A stretch of DNA of 36,535 nt from Acidiluteibacter ferrifornacis (GCF_009909615.1 NZ_WWNE01000007.1:337493-374027); one strand, 5' to 3'. Shown: positions 7,417 through 15,844, counted from the stretch's first letter. Program-made: numbers and translations. Notes: a model not told the origin generated them from the letters alone.

Positions 7417-8199
7417 TTATTTCCAGTTTTCTGCACGAGTAAACACTGGTTTGTTTGGAGTCGACAATTCTTGACTAAACCGATACCCTTCATAATCAAA
7501 ACCTTTCAAATCTTCTACCTGTGCAATTTTATTCTTTATCATGTAGTTGCTCATCATTCCTCTCGCTCTCTTGGCATAAAAAGAAATAATTTTCAACTTT
7601 CCATTTTTCTCATCTTTAAACTCAGGACTCACAATTTCGCCTTCCACTTCTTTCGGCTTTACCGCTTTAAAGTATTCATTGGAAGCCAAGTTCACCAACA
7701 CTTTCTCTTGATGTCCTTTTAGCGATTCATTGATTGCTTTGGTGATTTTATTGCCCCAGAAATCATATAAATTCTTTTTGGTTCCCACTTTCAAATCCGT
7801 TCCCATTTCCAATCGATAAGGAAGAATCAAGTCCATTGGTCGGAGCAATCCATACAACCCTGACAAAATCCGCAAGTGCTCTTGAGCATATTCCAAATCC
7901 GTTTTTGAAAAACTGTTCGCATCCATTCCTAGGTATACATCTCCAGTAAAGGCAAGAACAGCTTGTTTTGCTTGCTCATTCCCTGCTGTCGGAAATTCCC
8001 AAATTTGGTTTCTTTCATAATTCAATTCTGCTAAATTGTCACTAATGCCCATCAAGTCTTTCAACTTCTTTTTTGATTGAGTCCTAAGTTTTTTCATGAT
8101 CTGTTCCGACTCTTTTCGAAAAATACCTTCAGAGAGAATATCAAATTGGGATTTGGTTTCAAAGTCTAACGACTTGGCTGGAGAAATAATGTGAATCAT
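7417..8199 (-). CDS. yaaA: Peroxide stress protein YaaA (DUF328)
   Basis: The 260-residue YaaA opens with the family signature MIHIISPAKSLDFET. It also has AFTGDVYLGMDANSF (about 89-103), the conserved LSGLYGLLRPMDLILPYRLE block and the C-terminal KIISFYAKRARGMM. E. coli YaaA (258 aa) binds DNA and lowers free iron during H2O2 stress. The protein is cytoplasmic. It heads the yaaA-DUF2452-apbE operon. A TAAATTTG box ends 19 bases before the ATG, with a TTTG 22 bases further upstream, the most complete promoter match in the window. Confidence 0.94.
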   Translation of the reverse strand: MIHIISPAKSLDFETKSQFDILSEGIFRKESEQIMKKLRTQSKKKLKDLMGISDNLAELNYERNQIWEFPTAGNEQAKQAVLAFTGDVYLGMDANSFSKTDLEYAQEHLRILSGLYGLLRPMDLILPYRLEMGTDLKVGTKKNLYDFWGNKITKAINESLKGHQEKVLVNLASNEYFKAVKPKEVEGEIVSPEFKDEKNGKLKIISFYAKRARGMMSNYMIKNKIAQVEDLKGFDYEGYRFSQELSTPNKPVFTRAENWK

Positions 8200-8217
8200 A
8201 GAAATTTATATTTACTT

Positions 8218-8225
8218 CAAATTTA
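8218..8225 (-). promoter_or_regulatory. Putative promoter -7 box (TAAATTTG) for yaaA operon
   Basis: The minus-strand match to TAnnTTTG ends 19 bases before the yaaA ATG. A TTTG at 8251-8248 (minus strand) lies 22 bases upstream, slightly wider than the usual -33/-7 spacing of about 19. Confidence 0.45.
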
Positions 8226-8304
8226 ACCAAAGTGATTCTAAATTGTTCAAAGAAACAATGAAAATAGCTTAAGATTTTATCGATAAAAGTGAAGGCGTTT
8301 TGCC

Positions 8305-8312
8305 TACATTTG
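8305..8312 (+). promoter_or_regulatory. Putative -7 box (TACATTTG) for proline dehydrogenase
   Basis: The match to TAnnTTTG ends 20 bases before ATG 8332. No -33 TTG was seen. Confidence 0.4.
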
Positions 8313-8331
8313 TCGCATTATTTTTAACAGA

Positions 8332-9504
8332 ATGGTAACATTTAACAATACAAAAATTGCGTTTGAGAATAAGAACAATACGCAGTTAAGAAAAGCCTAC
8401 TGGCTTTTTAAATTCATGGGAATTAATTGGCTGACAAAGATAGGAGCGGTCCTTTTAAAAATTGCTCTATTTTTGAGGTTGCCTGTTAAAGGCTTGGTAA
8501 AAATTACGGTCTTTGAACACTTTTGTGGAGGAGAAAGTATTGAAGAATGTGAAACTCGGATTCAAGAATTGGCCAACTTCAACGTAAAAACCATATTGGA
8601 TTATTCTGCTGAAGGTAAAGAAACCGACGAAGATTTCGATCTATCGATGGGTAAAGCGGTAGCCTCCATAGAGCGTGCTAAAAAAGATACAAATGTTCCT
8701 TTTTGCGTGTTCAAAGTGACCGCTTTAATGCCTTTTGATGTTTTAAAGAAAGTAAGTGCGAAGGAAGAGCTGTCTGAACAAGAAACCTTAGATTATCAAA
8801 AAGGTAGAAATCGAATTGATATTATTTGTCAGAATGCTGCCAATGCAGGAATTCCTCTGATGATAGATGCAGAAGAAAGTTGGATTCAAGATGCCATTGA
8901 TGAGATTGCCCTTATTATGATGCACCGATACAATAGAGATAGTGCTGTAGTTTACAACACCGCTCAAATGTATCGACACGATCGTTTAGAGTATTTGAAA
9001 GAATTATACAGGCAATCCGTAATCGAAGGGTTTTACATTGGAATGAAAGTAGTGCGTGGCGCTTACATGGAAAAAGAACGTGAACGTGCAGCTAGAAAAG
9101 GTTACCCATCTCCAATACAACCTGATAAAGCGGCAACAGATACAGACTATAATTTAGCCATTACTTTTTGTGTGGAACATTTAGATAAGTTTGCGATCTG
9201 CTGTGGTACTCACAATGAAGCCAGTTCTCAATTATTAACTGAATTAATTGAGGCAAAAGGACTTCATAGAGATGACAAACGATTATTCTTCTCTCAGCTA
9301 TTAGGCATGAGCGATCACATCAGTTTTAACTTATCGAAGAAAGACTACAATGTTTCTAAATATGTACCATACGGTCCTGTCGCAGAAGTGATGCCTTATT
9401 TGATTCGAAGAGCAGATGAAAATACTTCTATAGCAGGGCAAACTGGCAGAGAGTTACGATTAATTCAAGAAGAATTAGACAGAAGAACAAGAGAAGCCAG
9501 CTAA
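8332..9504 (+). CDS. Proline dehydrogenase family protein
   Basis: The 390-residue single-domain FAD enzyme oxidises proline to pyrroline-5-carboxylate and passes electrons to quinone. PRODH barrel motifs are visible: VPFCVFKVTALMPF (122-135), IPLMIDAEESWIQDA (174-188), VYNTAQMYRHDRLEYL (207-222), GMKVVRGAYMEKERERAA (237-254), CGTHNEASS (291-299) and the substrate-binding YLIRRADENTS (356-366), with R359 and R360 at the classic RR position. It is a stand-alone PRODH; no P5C dehydrogenase lies beside it. Length and the N-terminal helical extension match the Bacteroidota form. Confidence 0.93.
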   Translation: MVTFNNTKIAFENKNNTQLRKAYWLFKFMGINWLTKIGAVLLKIALFLRLPVKGLVKITVFEHFCGGESIEECETRIQELANFNVKTILDYSAEGKETDEDFDLSMGKAVASIERAKKDTNVPFCVFKVTALMPFDVLKKVSAKEELSEQETLDYQKGRNRIDIICQNAANAGIPLMIDAEESWIQDAIDEIALIMMHRYNRDSAVVYNTAQMYRHDRLEYLKELYRQSVIEGFYIGMKVVRGAYMEKERERAARKGYPSPIQPDKAATDTDYNLAITFCVEHLDKFAICCGTHNEASSQLLTELIEAKGLHRDDKRLFFSQLLGMSDHISFNLSKKDYNVSKYVPYGPVAEVMPYLIRRADENTSIAGQTGRELRLIQEELDRRTREAS

Positions 9505-9534
9505 CATTTCAACTTATTTCTATTTCCCTTTTGT

Positions 9535-9542
9535 TATCTTCG
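9535..9542 (+). promoter_or_regulatory. Putative -7 box (TATCTTCG) for methylase/nuclease operon
   Basis: This is a one-mismatch match to TAnnTTTG. Its last base is only 6 bases from ATG 9548, so transcription from it would give a nearly leaderless mRNA. Confidence 0.35.
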
Positions 9543-9547
9543 CTTGA

Positions 9548-10894
9548 ATGAAAGATTCGTTAATCGAAAAAATAAAACATGCCGACTCGTTTACTGATGA
9601 CGAGAAAAAAGCTTTAATTCAACGTCTTGAAGTAGCATCCAAAAGCGGACTTATTTATGAGGCGAAAGAAGAAGCCATAGAAAAAAAGTTGGCTTCGAAA
9701 AAACCGGATTTAAAAGAGATTAAAAAGAGAAAAGTAGGTACGACTGGTATTGCTCACCGATTAATTGAGGGCGATAATCTACACGGCTTAACTTGCCTTA
9801 AAAACAAGAACGAATCCTTCGACATCATATACATTGATCCTCCATACAATACGGGAAACAAAGACTTCAAATACAACGACCACTATGTAGATTTAGATGA
9901 TGACTATCGGCATTCCAAATGGATTTCATTCATGGCAAAACGTTTGGAAATTGCTCATCAATTATTGAAAAATGATGGAGCTATTTTTATTTCCATTGAT
10001 GATGCGGAACACGCTCGTTTAAAGTTATTGTGCGATGAAATTTTTGGAAGTCAGAACTTTGTAGCCAATTTGGTGCGAAAAAACAAATCAGGTTCCGGGC
10101 ACGATAGCAAACAAATTGCTGTAGAATATGATTATGTGCTATGCTATGCCAAACAAATTGAAAACCTGACTTTCAGCAAAGAAGATGCAGGTGCTGAAAA
10201 CGATCCAAAATACAAACACAAAGACGAACACATCAAACACCGTGGTAAATTCTACTTGCGAGATTTAGACTATAAAGGAAGTTATAGCCCTAGTTTGGAT
10301 TATGCAATTACTGCTCCTGATGGAACGGAAATGTGGTCGGGAGGCGCATTGGGAAAACCCAACACGTGGCGATGGGGAAAAGAGAAATTCCAATGGGGAA
10401 TTGAAAATGACTACATCGTTTTCAAGAAGCAAAAAGACAAATGGAAAGTTTACATCAAACAATATCAATTCGTCGACAATAAAAACAAAAAGAGACAACG
10501 CTTAATTCCTCATAGAGCACTGATTGAGTTTTCGAACTCAACTGGTAGTTCGGAATTGAAAAACATCTTGAATCAGGACATTTTCTCCTATCCAAAACCA
10601 ACGGCACTAATTGAATTTGTGTTGGATTTATTCGCACATAAAAAATCATTGCACCTTCTTGATTTCTTTGCAGGAAGCGGAACAAGCTTACACGCTACCA
10701 TGCTTAAAAACAAGGCAGATGGAGGTCAGCGCCAATGTACATTGATCACCAACAATGAAAATAAAATTTGCGAGGAAGTGACCTATCAACGGGGTAAGAA
10801 AGTCATTGAGGGATATAAAAATAAGAATGGAAAGTCCATTAAAGGATTAGAAAATAATATCTTGCAGTATTATATAGCGAGTTTTAAAGCATGA
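9548..10894 (+). CDS. Mod-like site-specific adenine DNA methyltransferase
   Basis: The 448-residue beta-class N6-adenine methyltransferase has catalytic motif IV D97-P-P-Y100 in FDIIYIDPPYNTG. The SAM-binding motif I DFFAGSGTS (372-380) lies C-terminal to it, with a target-recognition region of about 250 residues between. IFSYPKP (345-351) is typical of type III Mod proteins, and residues 120-160 (SFMAKRLEIAHQLL, GAIFISIDD) are conserved Mod sequence. A helical N-terminal extension of 60 residues precedes the core. Type III Mod proteins are usually longer (about 550-650 aa) and paired with a large Res helicase-nuclease. Here the partner is a 229-residue nuclease-like protein overlapping by 4 bases (ATGA). 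It probably protects host DNA in a restriction-modification system. Confidence 0.9.
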   Translation: MKDSLIEKIKHADSFTDDEKKALIQRLEVASKSGLIYEAKEEAIEKKLASKKPDLKEIKKRKVGTTGIAHRLIEGDNLHGLTCLKNKNESFDIIYIDPPYNTGNKDFKYNDHYVDLDDDYRHSKWISFMAKRLEIAHQLLKNDGAIFISIDDAEHARLKLLCDEIFGSQNFVANLVRKNKSGSGHDSKQIAVEYDYVLCYAKQIENLTFSKEDAGAENDPKYKHKDEHIKHRGKFYLRDLDYKGSYSPSLDYAITAPDGTEMWSGGALGKPNTWRWGKEKFQWGIENDYIVFKKQKDKWKVYIKQYQFVDNKNKKRQRLIPHRALIEFSNSTGSSELKNILNQDIFSYPKPTALIEFVLDLFAHKKSLHLLDFFAGSGTSLHATMLKNKADGGQRQCTLITNNENKICEEVTYQRGKKVIEGYKNKNGKSIKGLENNILQYYIASFKA

Positions 10895-11580
10895 TTGAAC
10901 CCAATAAAATAGCAGTTGAAGAGCAACAAATCCACGAGGCGATTGCGCAAGCTCAACAACAGCTTTTTATTGATAACCTCAGAAATCGATCATTGAATGT
11001 AGCTTTGGATAGTAAAATTAGAGGTTACATTGGTGAAATAGCTGTTCGAACCTGGTTTGCATCTCACGACATTCAGTTTTCATCCACCAATAAGCTGAAT
11101 CGAAAAAGCAATATGGATGTAGATTTTATCTATCAAGGTAAATCTCAATCTGTAGAAATTGAATTGAAGACTTCTTTAGTTCCCGATCAAGATAGAACCA
11201 TTGAATCTGCTATTTGTCAGCGAGACATCAAACTCATCCGACGAGGAGAAGAATCCATTGAGGATTTGAAAAGTGATGTACACATTCAGTTGTTTTTCAA
11301 TCAGAGAAGAGCGGCAAAAGACTTGTGGTTGCAACAACAACCTTCGATTAAACCCACAGATTCCGTTCGAGAAATCTACGATCGTTTGGCTTGTTTTCGC
11401 TACCTCAATGATACCTTTCTAATTGGCTGGATAGACAAACCAACCTTGATTCAACAGATTAATCAGAAGCCCAACTTTCTAAAAAAATGGAGCTACGGTC
11501 AACGTCAATTTTGGACCTGTAGCTTAGCAAAAGAAGCCAAACCAATAGACGCAATCATTCCCTTTTTGAAGGCGCTTTAA
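10891..11580 (+). CDS. PD-(D/E)XK nuclease-like protein, candidate restriction endonuclease
   Basis: I do not recognise a named family for this 229-residue protein. It shows the order expected of the PD-(D/E)XK fold: a helix with GYIGE49IAVRTWF, a strand with MD76-V-D78-FIYQ, and the catalytic-looking VEIE91-L-K93-TS. A core strand HIQLFF (131-136) follows. A Q-rich helix (about 12-25) precedes the core and a C-terminal half with several Trp residues follows (W146, W180, W200, W208). No helicase or ATPase motif is present. Overlap with the upstream methyltransferase (ATGA) strongly suggests its restriction partner, giving a type II-like system. Function is inferred from fold motifs and context only. 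Confidence 0.72.
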   Translation: MIEPNKIAVEEQQIHEAIAQAQQQLFIDNLRNRSLNVALDSKIRGYIGEIAVRTWFASHDIQFSSTNKLNRKSNMDVDFIYQGKSQSVEIELKTSLVPDQDRTIESAICQRDIKLIRRGEESIEDLKSDVHIQLFFNQRRAAKDLWLQQQPSIKPTDSVREIYDRLACFRYLNDTFLIGWIDKPTLIQQINQKPNFLKKWSYGQRQFWTCSLAKEAKPIDAIIPFLKAL

Positions 11581-11604
11581 TTCGTTTAGATTCTTCCTTT
11601 TCAG

Positions 11605-11612
11605 TATCTTCG
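11605..11612 (+). promoter_or_regulatory. Putative -7 box (TATCTTCG) for the Pif1-like helicase
   Basis: This is a one-mismatch match to TAnnTTTG ending 21 bases before ATG 11633, identical in sequence to the box at 9535-9542. It suggests the helicase has its own promoter. Confidence 0.35.
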
Positions 11613-11632
11613 TCAATCCAAAAAACCTTATT

Positions 11633-13312
11633 ATGCTGCAAGAAAAAGCGCTAGCGCTTCTAAAATCAGGAAAAAATGTATTCTTAACTGGTTCCGCAGG
11701 TACAGGTAAAACGTATATTTTAAATCAATACATCACTTATCTAAAAGAGCGTAAAATTACAGTAGCGACAACTGCATCTACAGGTATTGCAGCCACCCAT
11801 ATGAATGGAATGACCATTCACTCTTGGGCGGGAATTGGTGTAAAAGAGCATCTCACCAATAATCAGTTGGCGAGTATGAAAGACAAAAAGTATTTAAGAG
11901 ATCACCTAGAAAAGACGAATGTGCTGATTATAGATGAAATATCGATGCTGCATAAAACTCAACTGAACCTAGTAAATAGAGTGTTGCAGTATTTTCAAGG
12001 CAACGAAAAACCATTTGGAGGAATTCAAGTGGTGCTTTGTGGTGATTTTTTCCAGCTTCCTCCAATAGGAAACCCTGGTGAACGCAGTAGTGATAAGTTT
12101 GCATTTATGTCTGAAGCATGGGTAGAAGCCAACTTTAACATTGCCTATTTAACAGAGCAATACAGACAGGAAGGTGGAGAATTGAATCAGATTCTGAATG
12201 AAATCAGAGCCTGTCAAATCTCCCAGCAAAGTAAAGCCGCTCTGATGGCAGCTGAGCATACCTCCTTCTCAGAAGACATAGAACCGACCAAGTTATACAC
12301 GCACAATTATGATGTAGACAGTATCAATAAAGCGCATTTAGATAAGTTGAAGAGCAGAAAGAAAACATTTACTGCTGAGACCAAAGGAAATGAGAAACTT
12401 TTAATGACCCTTAAAAACTCCGTTTTAGCGAACGAGGAATTAGAACTAAAGATTGGCGCCAAAGTAATGTTTGTAAAGAACAACAATGAAAAAGGATATG
12501 TCAATGGTTCTATGGGAACAGTAATTGGTTTCAACGAAGAGAATATTCCTTCAGTGAAATTATACGATGGCAGAACAGTTTATGCTCATCAGGAAAGTTG
12601 GGGAGTGCAAGATGAAAAAGGCAAAGTATTGGCTAGTTTCAATCAAATTCCATTGCGATTAGCTTGGGCGATTACGATCCATAAATGTCAAGGAATGACA
12701 TTGGATGCTGCCGAAATCGATTTATCAAAAACATTTGAAAAAGGCCAAGGGTATGTTGGATTGTCTCGATTAAAAAAGCTGGACAATTTAAAATTAGTTG
12801 GTTTCAATGAAATGGCATTGGAAGTAGACAATTTGGCTTTTAAAGCAGATTTACGATTCCAAGAATTATCTGCTCAAGCAGAGCTACAATACACCACTCC
12901 AGAGTTAGAAAAAGAAGCGATTGTCTTTATTAAAAGTTGTGGTGGGTTGACCAACCCTAGTGACATAGACCGTAACAAAAAGAAAATCAAAGAAAAGAAA
13001 AAAGGAAAAAAAGAGTCGACTTATGAGATAACCTTGGAATACATGCGCCAAGCTATGAGCATTAAAGAAATTGCTGAAGAAAGAGGCATGACCACAGGAA
13101 CGATTGCAGGCCATTTGATTCGATTGAAAAAAGAAAACCCAGATTTCAACTTTAGCCAATACAAGCCTAAAAAATCAATCTGCGACAAAGTAGAAATCGC
13201 CTACAAAATGCAACCGAAAGGAGAACCAATCAGCACAAAGAATATTTATGATGCCCTTGAAGGGAAAGTCACTTATGATGACATTAAACTGGCTTTGGCT
13301 TTTGTGGTGTAA
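11633..13312 (+). CDS. Pif1/RecD-like helicase with C-terminal helix-turn-helix
   Basis: The 559-residue superfamily 1 helicase has Walker A GSAGTGKT at residues 20-27 and motif Ia TASTGIAATHMNG. Further motifs are Walker B VLIIDEISML, motif III VVLCGDFFQLPP, YLTEQYRQ, and the C-terminal LAWAITIHKCQGMTLD plus YVGLSRLKKLDNL typical of Pif1/RecD2 5'-3' helicases. After a basic Lys-rich linker (about 445-465), residues 470-515 hold a helix-turn-helix (MSIKEIAEERGMTTGTIAGH), a fusion common in Bacteroidota. The likely role is unwinding of DNA or G-quadruplex/R-loop structures in replication or repair. It starts 52 bases after the nuclease gene; a defence link is possible but not required. Confidence 0.9.
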   Translation: MLQEKALALLKSGKNVFLTGSAGTGKTYILNQYITYLKERKITVATTASTGIAATHMNGMTIHSWAGIGVKEHLTNNQLASMKDKKYLRDHLEKTNVLIIDEISMLHKTQLNLVNRVLQYFQGNEKPFGGIQVVLCGDFFQLPPIGNPGERSSDKFAFMSEAWVEANFNIAYLTEQYRQEGGELNQILNEIRACQISQQSKAALMAAEHTSFSEDIEPTKLYTHNYDVDSINKAHLDKLKSRKKTFTAETKGNEKLLMTLKNSVLANEELELKIGAKVMFVKNNNEKGYVNGSMGTVIGFNEENIPSVKLYDGRTVYAHQESWGVQDEKGKVLASFNQIPLRLAWAITIHKCQGMTLDAAEIDLSKTFEKGQGYVGLSRLKKLDNLKLVGFNEMALEVDNLAFKADLRFQELSAQAELQYTTPELEKEAIVFIKSCGGLTNPSDIDRNKKKIKEKKKGKKESTYEITLEYMRQAMSIKEIAEERGMTTGTIAGHLIRLKKENPDFNFSQYKPKKSICDKVEIAYKMQPKGEPISTKNIYDALEGKVTYDDIKLALAFVV

Positions 13313-13350
13313 TAAAATAGATACTACTAGAATTTCTTTATTTTTAAACT

Positions 13351-14139
13351 ATGCGATTTTTCACAGCGATTAAAACAGCTTTTTCTAGTTATTCAGAAGC
13401 CCTTGCATTCATCAATACTCACAAAATGTATCGTTACTTTTTGTGGCCAATTGTGATGCACATTGTCTTATTTCTCTTGGGGTTTTCAGGAGTTTCGTAT
13501 TTAACAGATACCACTATAGAATTTTTAAAATCTTTCGTTGCTGAGAATCCTGATGCTTGGTACAATTCAGAAATCCTGACTGGTGTATTGGCCGTCACTT
13601 TATGGATTTTCCTTCGAATATTTTTCTTTATTGCTTTTGCCTACGTTGGCGGTTATGTGGTTTTGTTGCTCCTCTCTCCTATCCTCTCGATTGTGGCTGC
13701 AAACACTTCCGAAAATATTACAGGGACTAAAATTCCTTTTCAAATGGGTCAATTCTTAAATGACATATTGCGAGGACTTTCAATGGCCGTTCGAAACTTC
13801 TTGTACCAGCTAGTGATTACATTGGCCTTATTAATTATTGGATTTATTCCTGTACTTGGTTGGTTATCTCCCATTCTCTTATTTGGAGTTTCTAGTTATT
13901 TCTATGGATTTTCTTTTATTGACTACGGGCTTGAAAGTAAACAATTGAATTATGGGCAAAGTGTGCGTTTCGTTCAACAAAACAAAACGTTATCTATTGG
14001 CATCGGCTTGCCATATGTAATTCTCTTGTTGATTCCATTTATTGGGCTTATTCTTGCAGGATTTTTCGCCATTGTTAGTGCGGTAAGTGCTACGATAGCT
14101 ATTCATAAAAAGGAATATATTTCTCAATTGCCACAGTAA
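13351..14139 (+). CDS. EI24 domain (CysZ-like) membrane protein
   Basis: The 262-residue integral membrane protein has about five to six hydrophobic segments. It opens with FTAIKTAFSSYSEALAFI and KMYRYFLWPIVMHIVLFLLGF, the EI24/CysZ pattern, and has the conserved core GFIPVLGWLSPILLFG and SFIDYGLESKQ. CysZ is a sulfate permease in Proteobacteria, but no sulfur genes lie nearby, so the substrate is unknown. It is followed by mqnA after 12 bases and is probably co-transcribed with it. Confidence 0.85.
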   Translation: MRFFTAIKTAFSSYSEALAFINTHKMYRYFLWPIVMHIVLFLLGFSGVSYLTDTTIEFLKSFVAENPDAWYNSEILTGVLAVTLWIFLRIFFFIAFAYVGGYVVLLLLSPILSIVAANTSENITGTKIPFQMGQFLNDILRGLSMAVRNFLYQLVITLALLIIGFIPVLGWLSPILLFGVSSYFYGFSFIDYGLESKQLNYGQSVRFVQQNKTLSIGIGLPYVILLLIPFIGLILAGFFAIVSAVSATIAIHKKEYISQLPQ

Positions 14140-14151
14140 AAGAATTTTTCG

Positions 14152-14898
14152 ATGATTAAAATCTCCGCCGTTTCCTACCTCAACACCCTTCCTTTTGCAT
14201 ACGGAATAGAACAGTCGGAATACATTAAAAACAACAGTGTAATCAGCAGAGATATTCCTTCTGAATGTGCACGAAAGCTTTTGGCTGGAGAGGTAGATTT
14301 AGGATTAGTTCCTGTTGCTATTATCCCGCAGTTAAAGGAAAGTTACATCATTTCAGACTATTGCATTGGAGCAGTAAACAAAGTTCATTCGGTTAATTTA
14401 TACAGCCATTATCCAATTGATGAAGTCACTAAAATCAAGTTAGATTATCAGTCTCGGACATCGGTAAACCTTTGTAAAATATTGTGCAAAAAACATTGGC
14501 ATGTTGCTCCTCGATTTGAGCAAGCCTCTATAGGTTTTGAAAACAACATTGATTCTCAAGAAGCCGCTGTAATCATAGGAGATCGAACTTTTAACTTAGA
14601 GGATTCTTATCCTTATGTATACGATTTATCTGAAGAGTGGTACAAGATGACTGGACTTCCATTTGTATTTGCGGCTTGGGTAGCCAATAAAGAAATCCCT
14701 ACAGATTACATCGCTGAATTTAATGAGGCTTGCGCCAATGGCATCGATCACATTGATGAGGCCATTAAGTTTGGAAACATAGACATCATCAACCAAGAAG
14801 CTCAAAAAAAATACCTTACCGAATCCATCAGTTATTCATTAGATGCTGATAAAAGAAAAGGGTTGAGTTTATTTCTAAAGTTATTAGCTGAGCTATAA
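14152..14898 (+). CDS. mqnA: Chorismate dehydratase MqnA (futalosine menaquinone pathway)
   Basis: This 248-residue MqnA/MqnD-family protein dehydrates chorismate to 3-enolpyruvylbenzoate, the first step of the futalosine route to menaquinone. Motifs include ISAVSYLNTLPFAYG (3-17), the substrate-binding ELLAGEVDLGLVPVA-like stretch (about 44-58), SDYCIGA, and IIGDRTF around residue 145. It has no signal peptide despite the periplasmic-binding-protein fold. It is somewhat shorter than many MqnA proteins (about 270-290). MqnD is a paralogue with similar motifs, but the VNKVHSVNLYS segment favours MqnA. No other mqn genes are in the window. Confidence 0.85.
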   Translation: MIKISAVSYLNTLPFAYGIEQSEYIKNNSVISRDIPSECARKLLAGEVDLGLVPVAIIPQLKESYIISDYCIGAVNKVHSVNLYSHYPIDEVTKIKLDYQSRTSVNLCKILCKKHWHVAPRFEQASIGFENNIDSQEAAVIIGDRTFNLEDSYPYVYDLSEEWYKMTGLPFVFAAWVANKEIPTDYIAEFNEACANGIDHIDEAIKFGNIDIINQEAQKKYLTESISYSLDADKRKGLSLFLKLLAEL

Positions 14899-14911
14899 TT
14901 TGGACATAAAA

Positions 14912-14938
14912 AAAGAGGAATCTTTTGGATTCCTCTTT
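14912..14938. terminator. Bidirectional intrinsic terminator between mqnA and the DUF2911 gene
   Basis: A perfect 11-bp stem AAAGAGGAATC / GATTCCTCTTT has a 5-base loop TTTTG. A run of seven A's (14908-14914) becomes a T-run after the stem for the leftward transcript, so it best terminates the minus-strand DUF2911 gene. It can also serve mqnA. Confidence 0.85.
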
Positions 14939-14958
14939 CAGTAAAGCAGCTTAAATGC

Positions 14959-15807
14959 TTACTTCTTTTTCTTCATCTCTTTCGTCCAATCTGCGATATT
15001 CTTCTCATTCAATTTGATGTAAACACCGTAGCTAGCTTCTTCAGCTAATTTCTTAGAACGCTCAGCAGTTGCGATAGCAGCTTTTAAGTCACCCATTTTG
15101 TGTTGAATCAATGACAATGTGTAAACATTCCAAAATTGAGCTTTAATCTCTACAGACTTTTTTGACCATGCCAAAGCTTGATTTAAGTCTTTGTTATTGT
15201 CTAAGTAATAACGCGCACTTGAGTTGTATAAACCGTAAGCGCCTTCAACTTTAGCAATTTCTGCTTTGATATTTTCTTCAGCCATTTTAGATGGATCTGC
15301 TGCAATATTGAATTTTATTGCAGTAGTCGCCCAATTCAATTGAACTTCTGCCGACTTATCGGTAACATCTCTAAAAGTAAACATCATTCTTTCTGTAGCT
15401 TCGGCAGTCATCGGCTTTACAGAAATTTCCAAAGCATTTTCTTCTGCTTTATATTGACCTGTACTTGCTGTAGAATTCTTGTTGAACATTACTTTCCACG
15501 AATCTTCACCTGGAATGGTAAAAATAGAATATGAACCTGCTTTCAACTCTTTTCCTTCTACCATTACATCTGTAGATACTGTAATTTTTGTCGCGGCATT
15601 TGCTCCAGTTCTCCATAATTCACCGTAGGCTAATAAATCTCCAAAAATCTCACGACCTTTAACTCCAGGTCTTGAATACTCGATGGTTACATCAGTCAAA
15701 CCAACTCGTTGCATCACCATAGCTTTTGGACTTGGTTGTGGTAAATCTTGTGCATAAATAGCCACTGAAATTAATGCAGCAGACAAAAGTGTAAATAACT
15801 TCTTCAT
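14959..15807 (-). CDS. DUF2911 secreted protein with C-terminal TPR-like helices
   Basis: I choose ATG 15807 (282 aa), which starts a clean signal peptide (MKKLFTLLSAALISVAIYAQ); a longer frame to 15849 would cross the putative -7 box. After DLPQPSPKAMVMQRVGLTDV comes the DUF2911 domain with IEYSRPGVKGREIFG, LWRTGANAATKI and GSYSIFTIPG, about residues 22-165. Residues 190-275 look like two TPR-type helical pairs (LNQALAWSKKSVEIKA, MGDLKAAIATAERSKKLA). The product is probably periplasmic or outer-membrane facing; the biochemical role is unknown. A strong terminator follows the stop. Confidence 0.88.
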   Translation of the reverse strand: MKKLFTLLSAALISVAIYAQDLPQPSPKAMVMQRVGLTDVTIEYSRPGVKGREIFGDLLAYGELWRTGANAATKITVSTDVMVEGKELKAGSYSIFTIPGEDSWKVMFNKNSTASTGQYKAEENALEISVKPMTAEATERMMFTFRDVTDKSAEVQLNWATTAIKFNIAADPSKMAEENIKAEIAKVEGAYGLYNSSARYYLDNNKDLNQALAWSKKSVEIKAQFWNVYTLSLIQHKMGDLKAAIATAERSKKLAEEASYGVYIKLNEKNIADWTKEMKKKK

Positions 15808-15836
15808 AGTTTTTAAATATTTTTTGAATATGTTTC

Positions 15837-15844
15837 CAAATGTA
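15837..15844 (-). promoter_or_regulatory. Putative -7 box (TACATTTG) for DUF2911 gene
   Basis: The minus-strand match to TAnnTTTG ends 30 bases before ATG 15807. It lies inside the alternative longer reading frame, supporting the shorter start. Confidence 0.4.

Noticed and set aside
9548-10894. Complete type III restriction-modification system
   Set aside because: No Res subunit with DEAD-box helicase motifs follows; the neighbour is a 229-residue protein without ATPase motifs.
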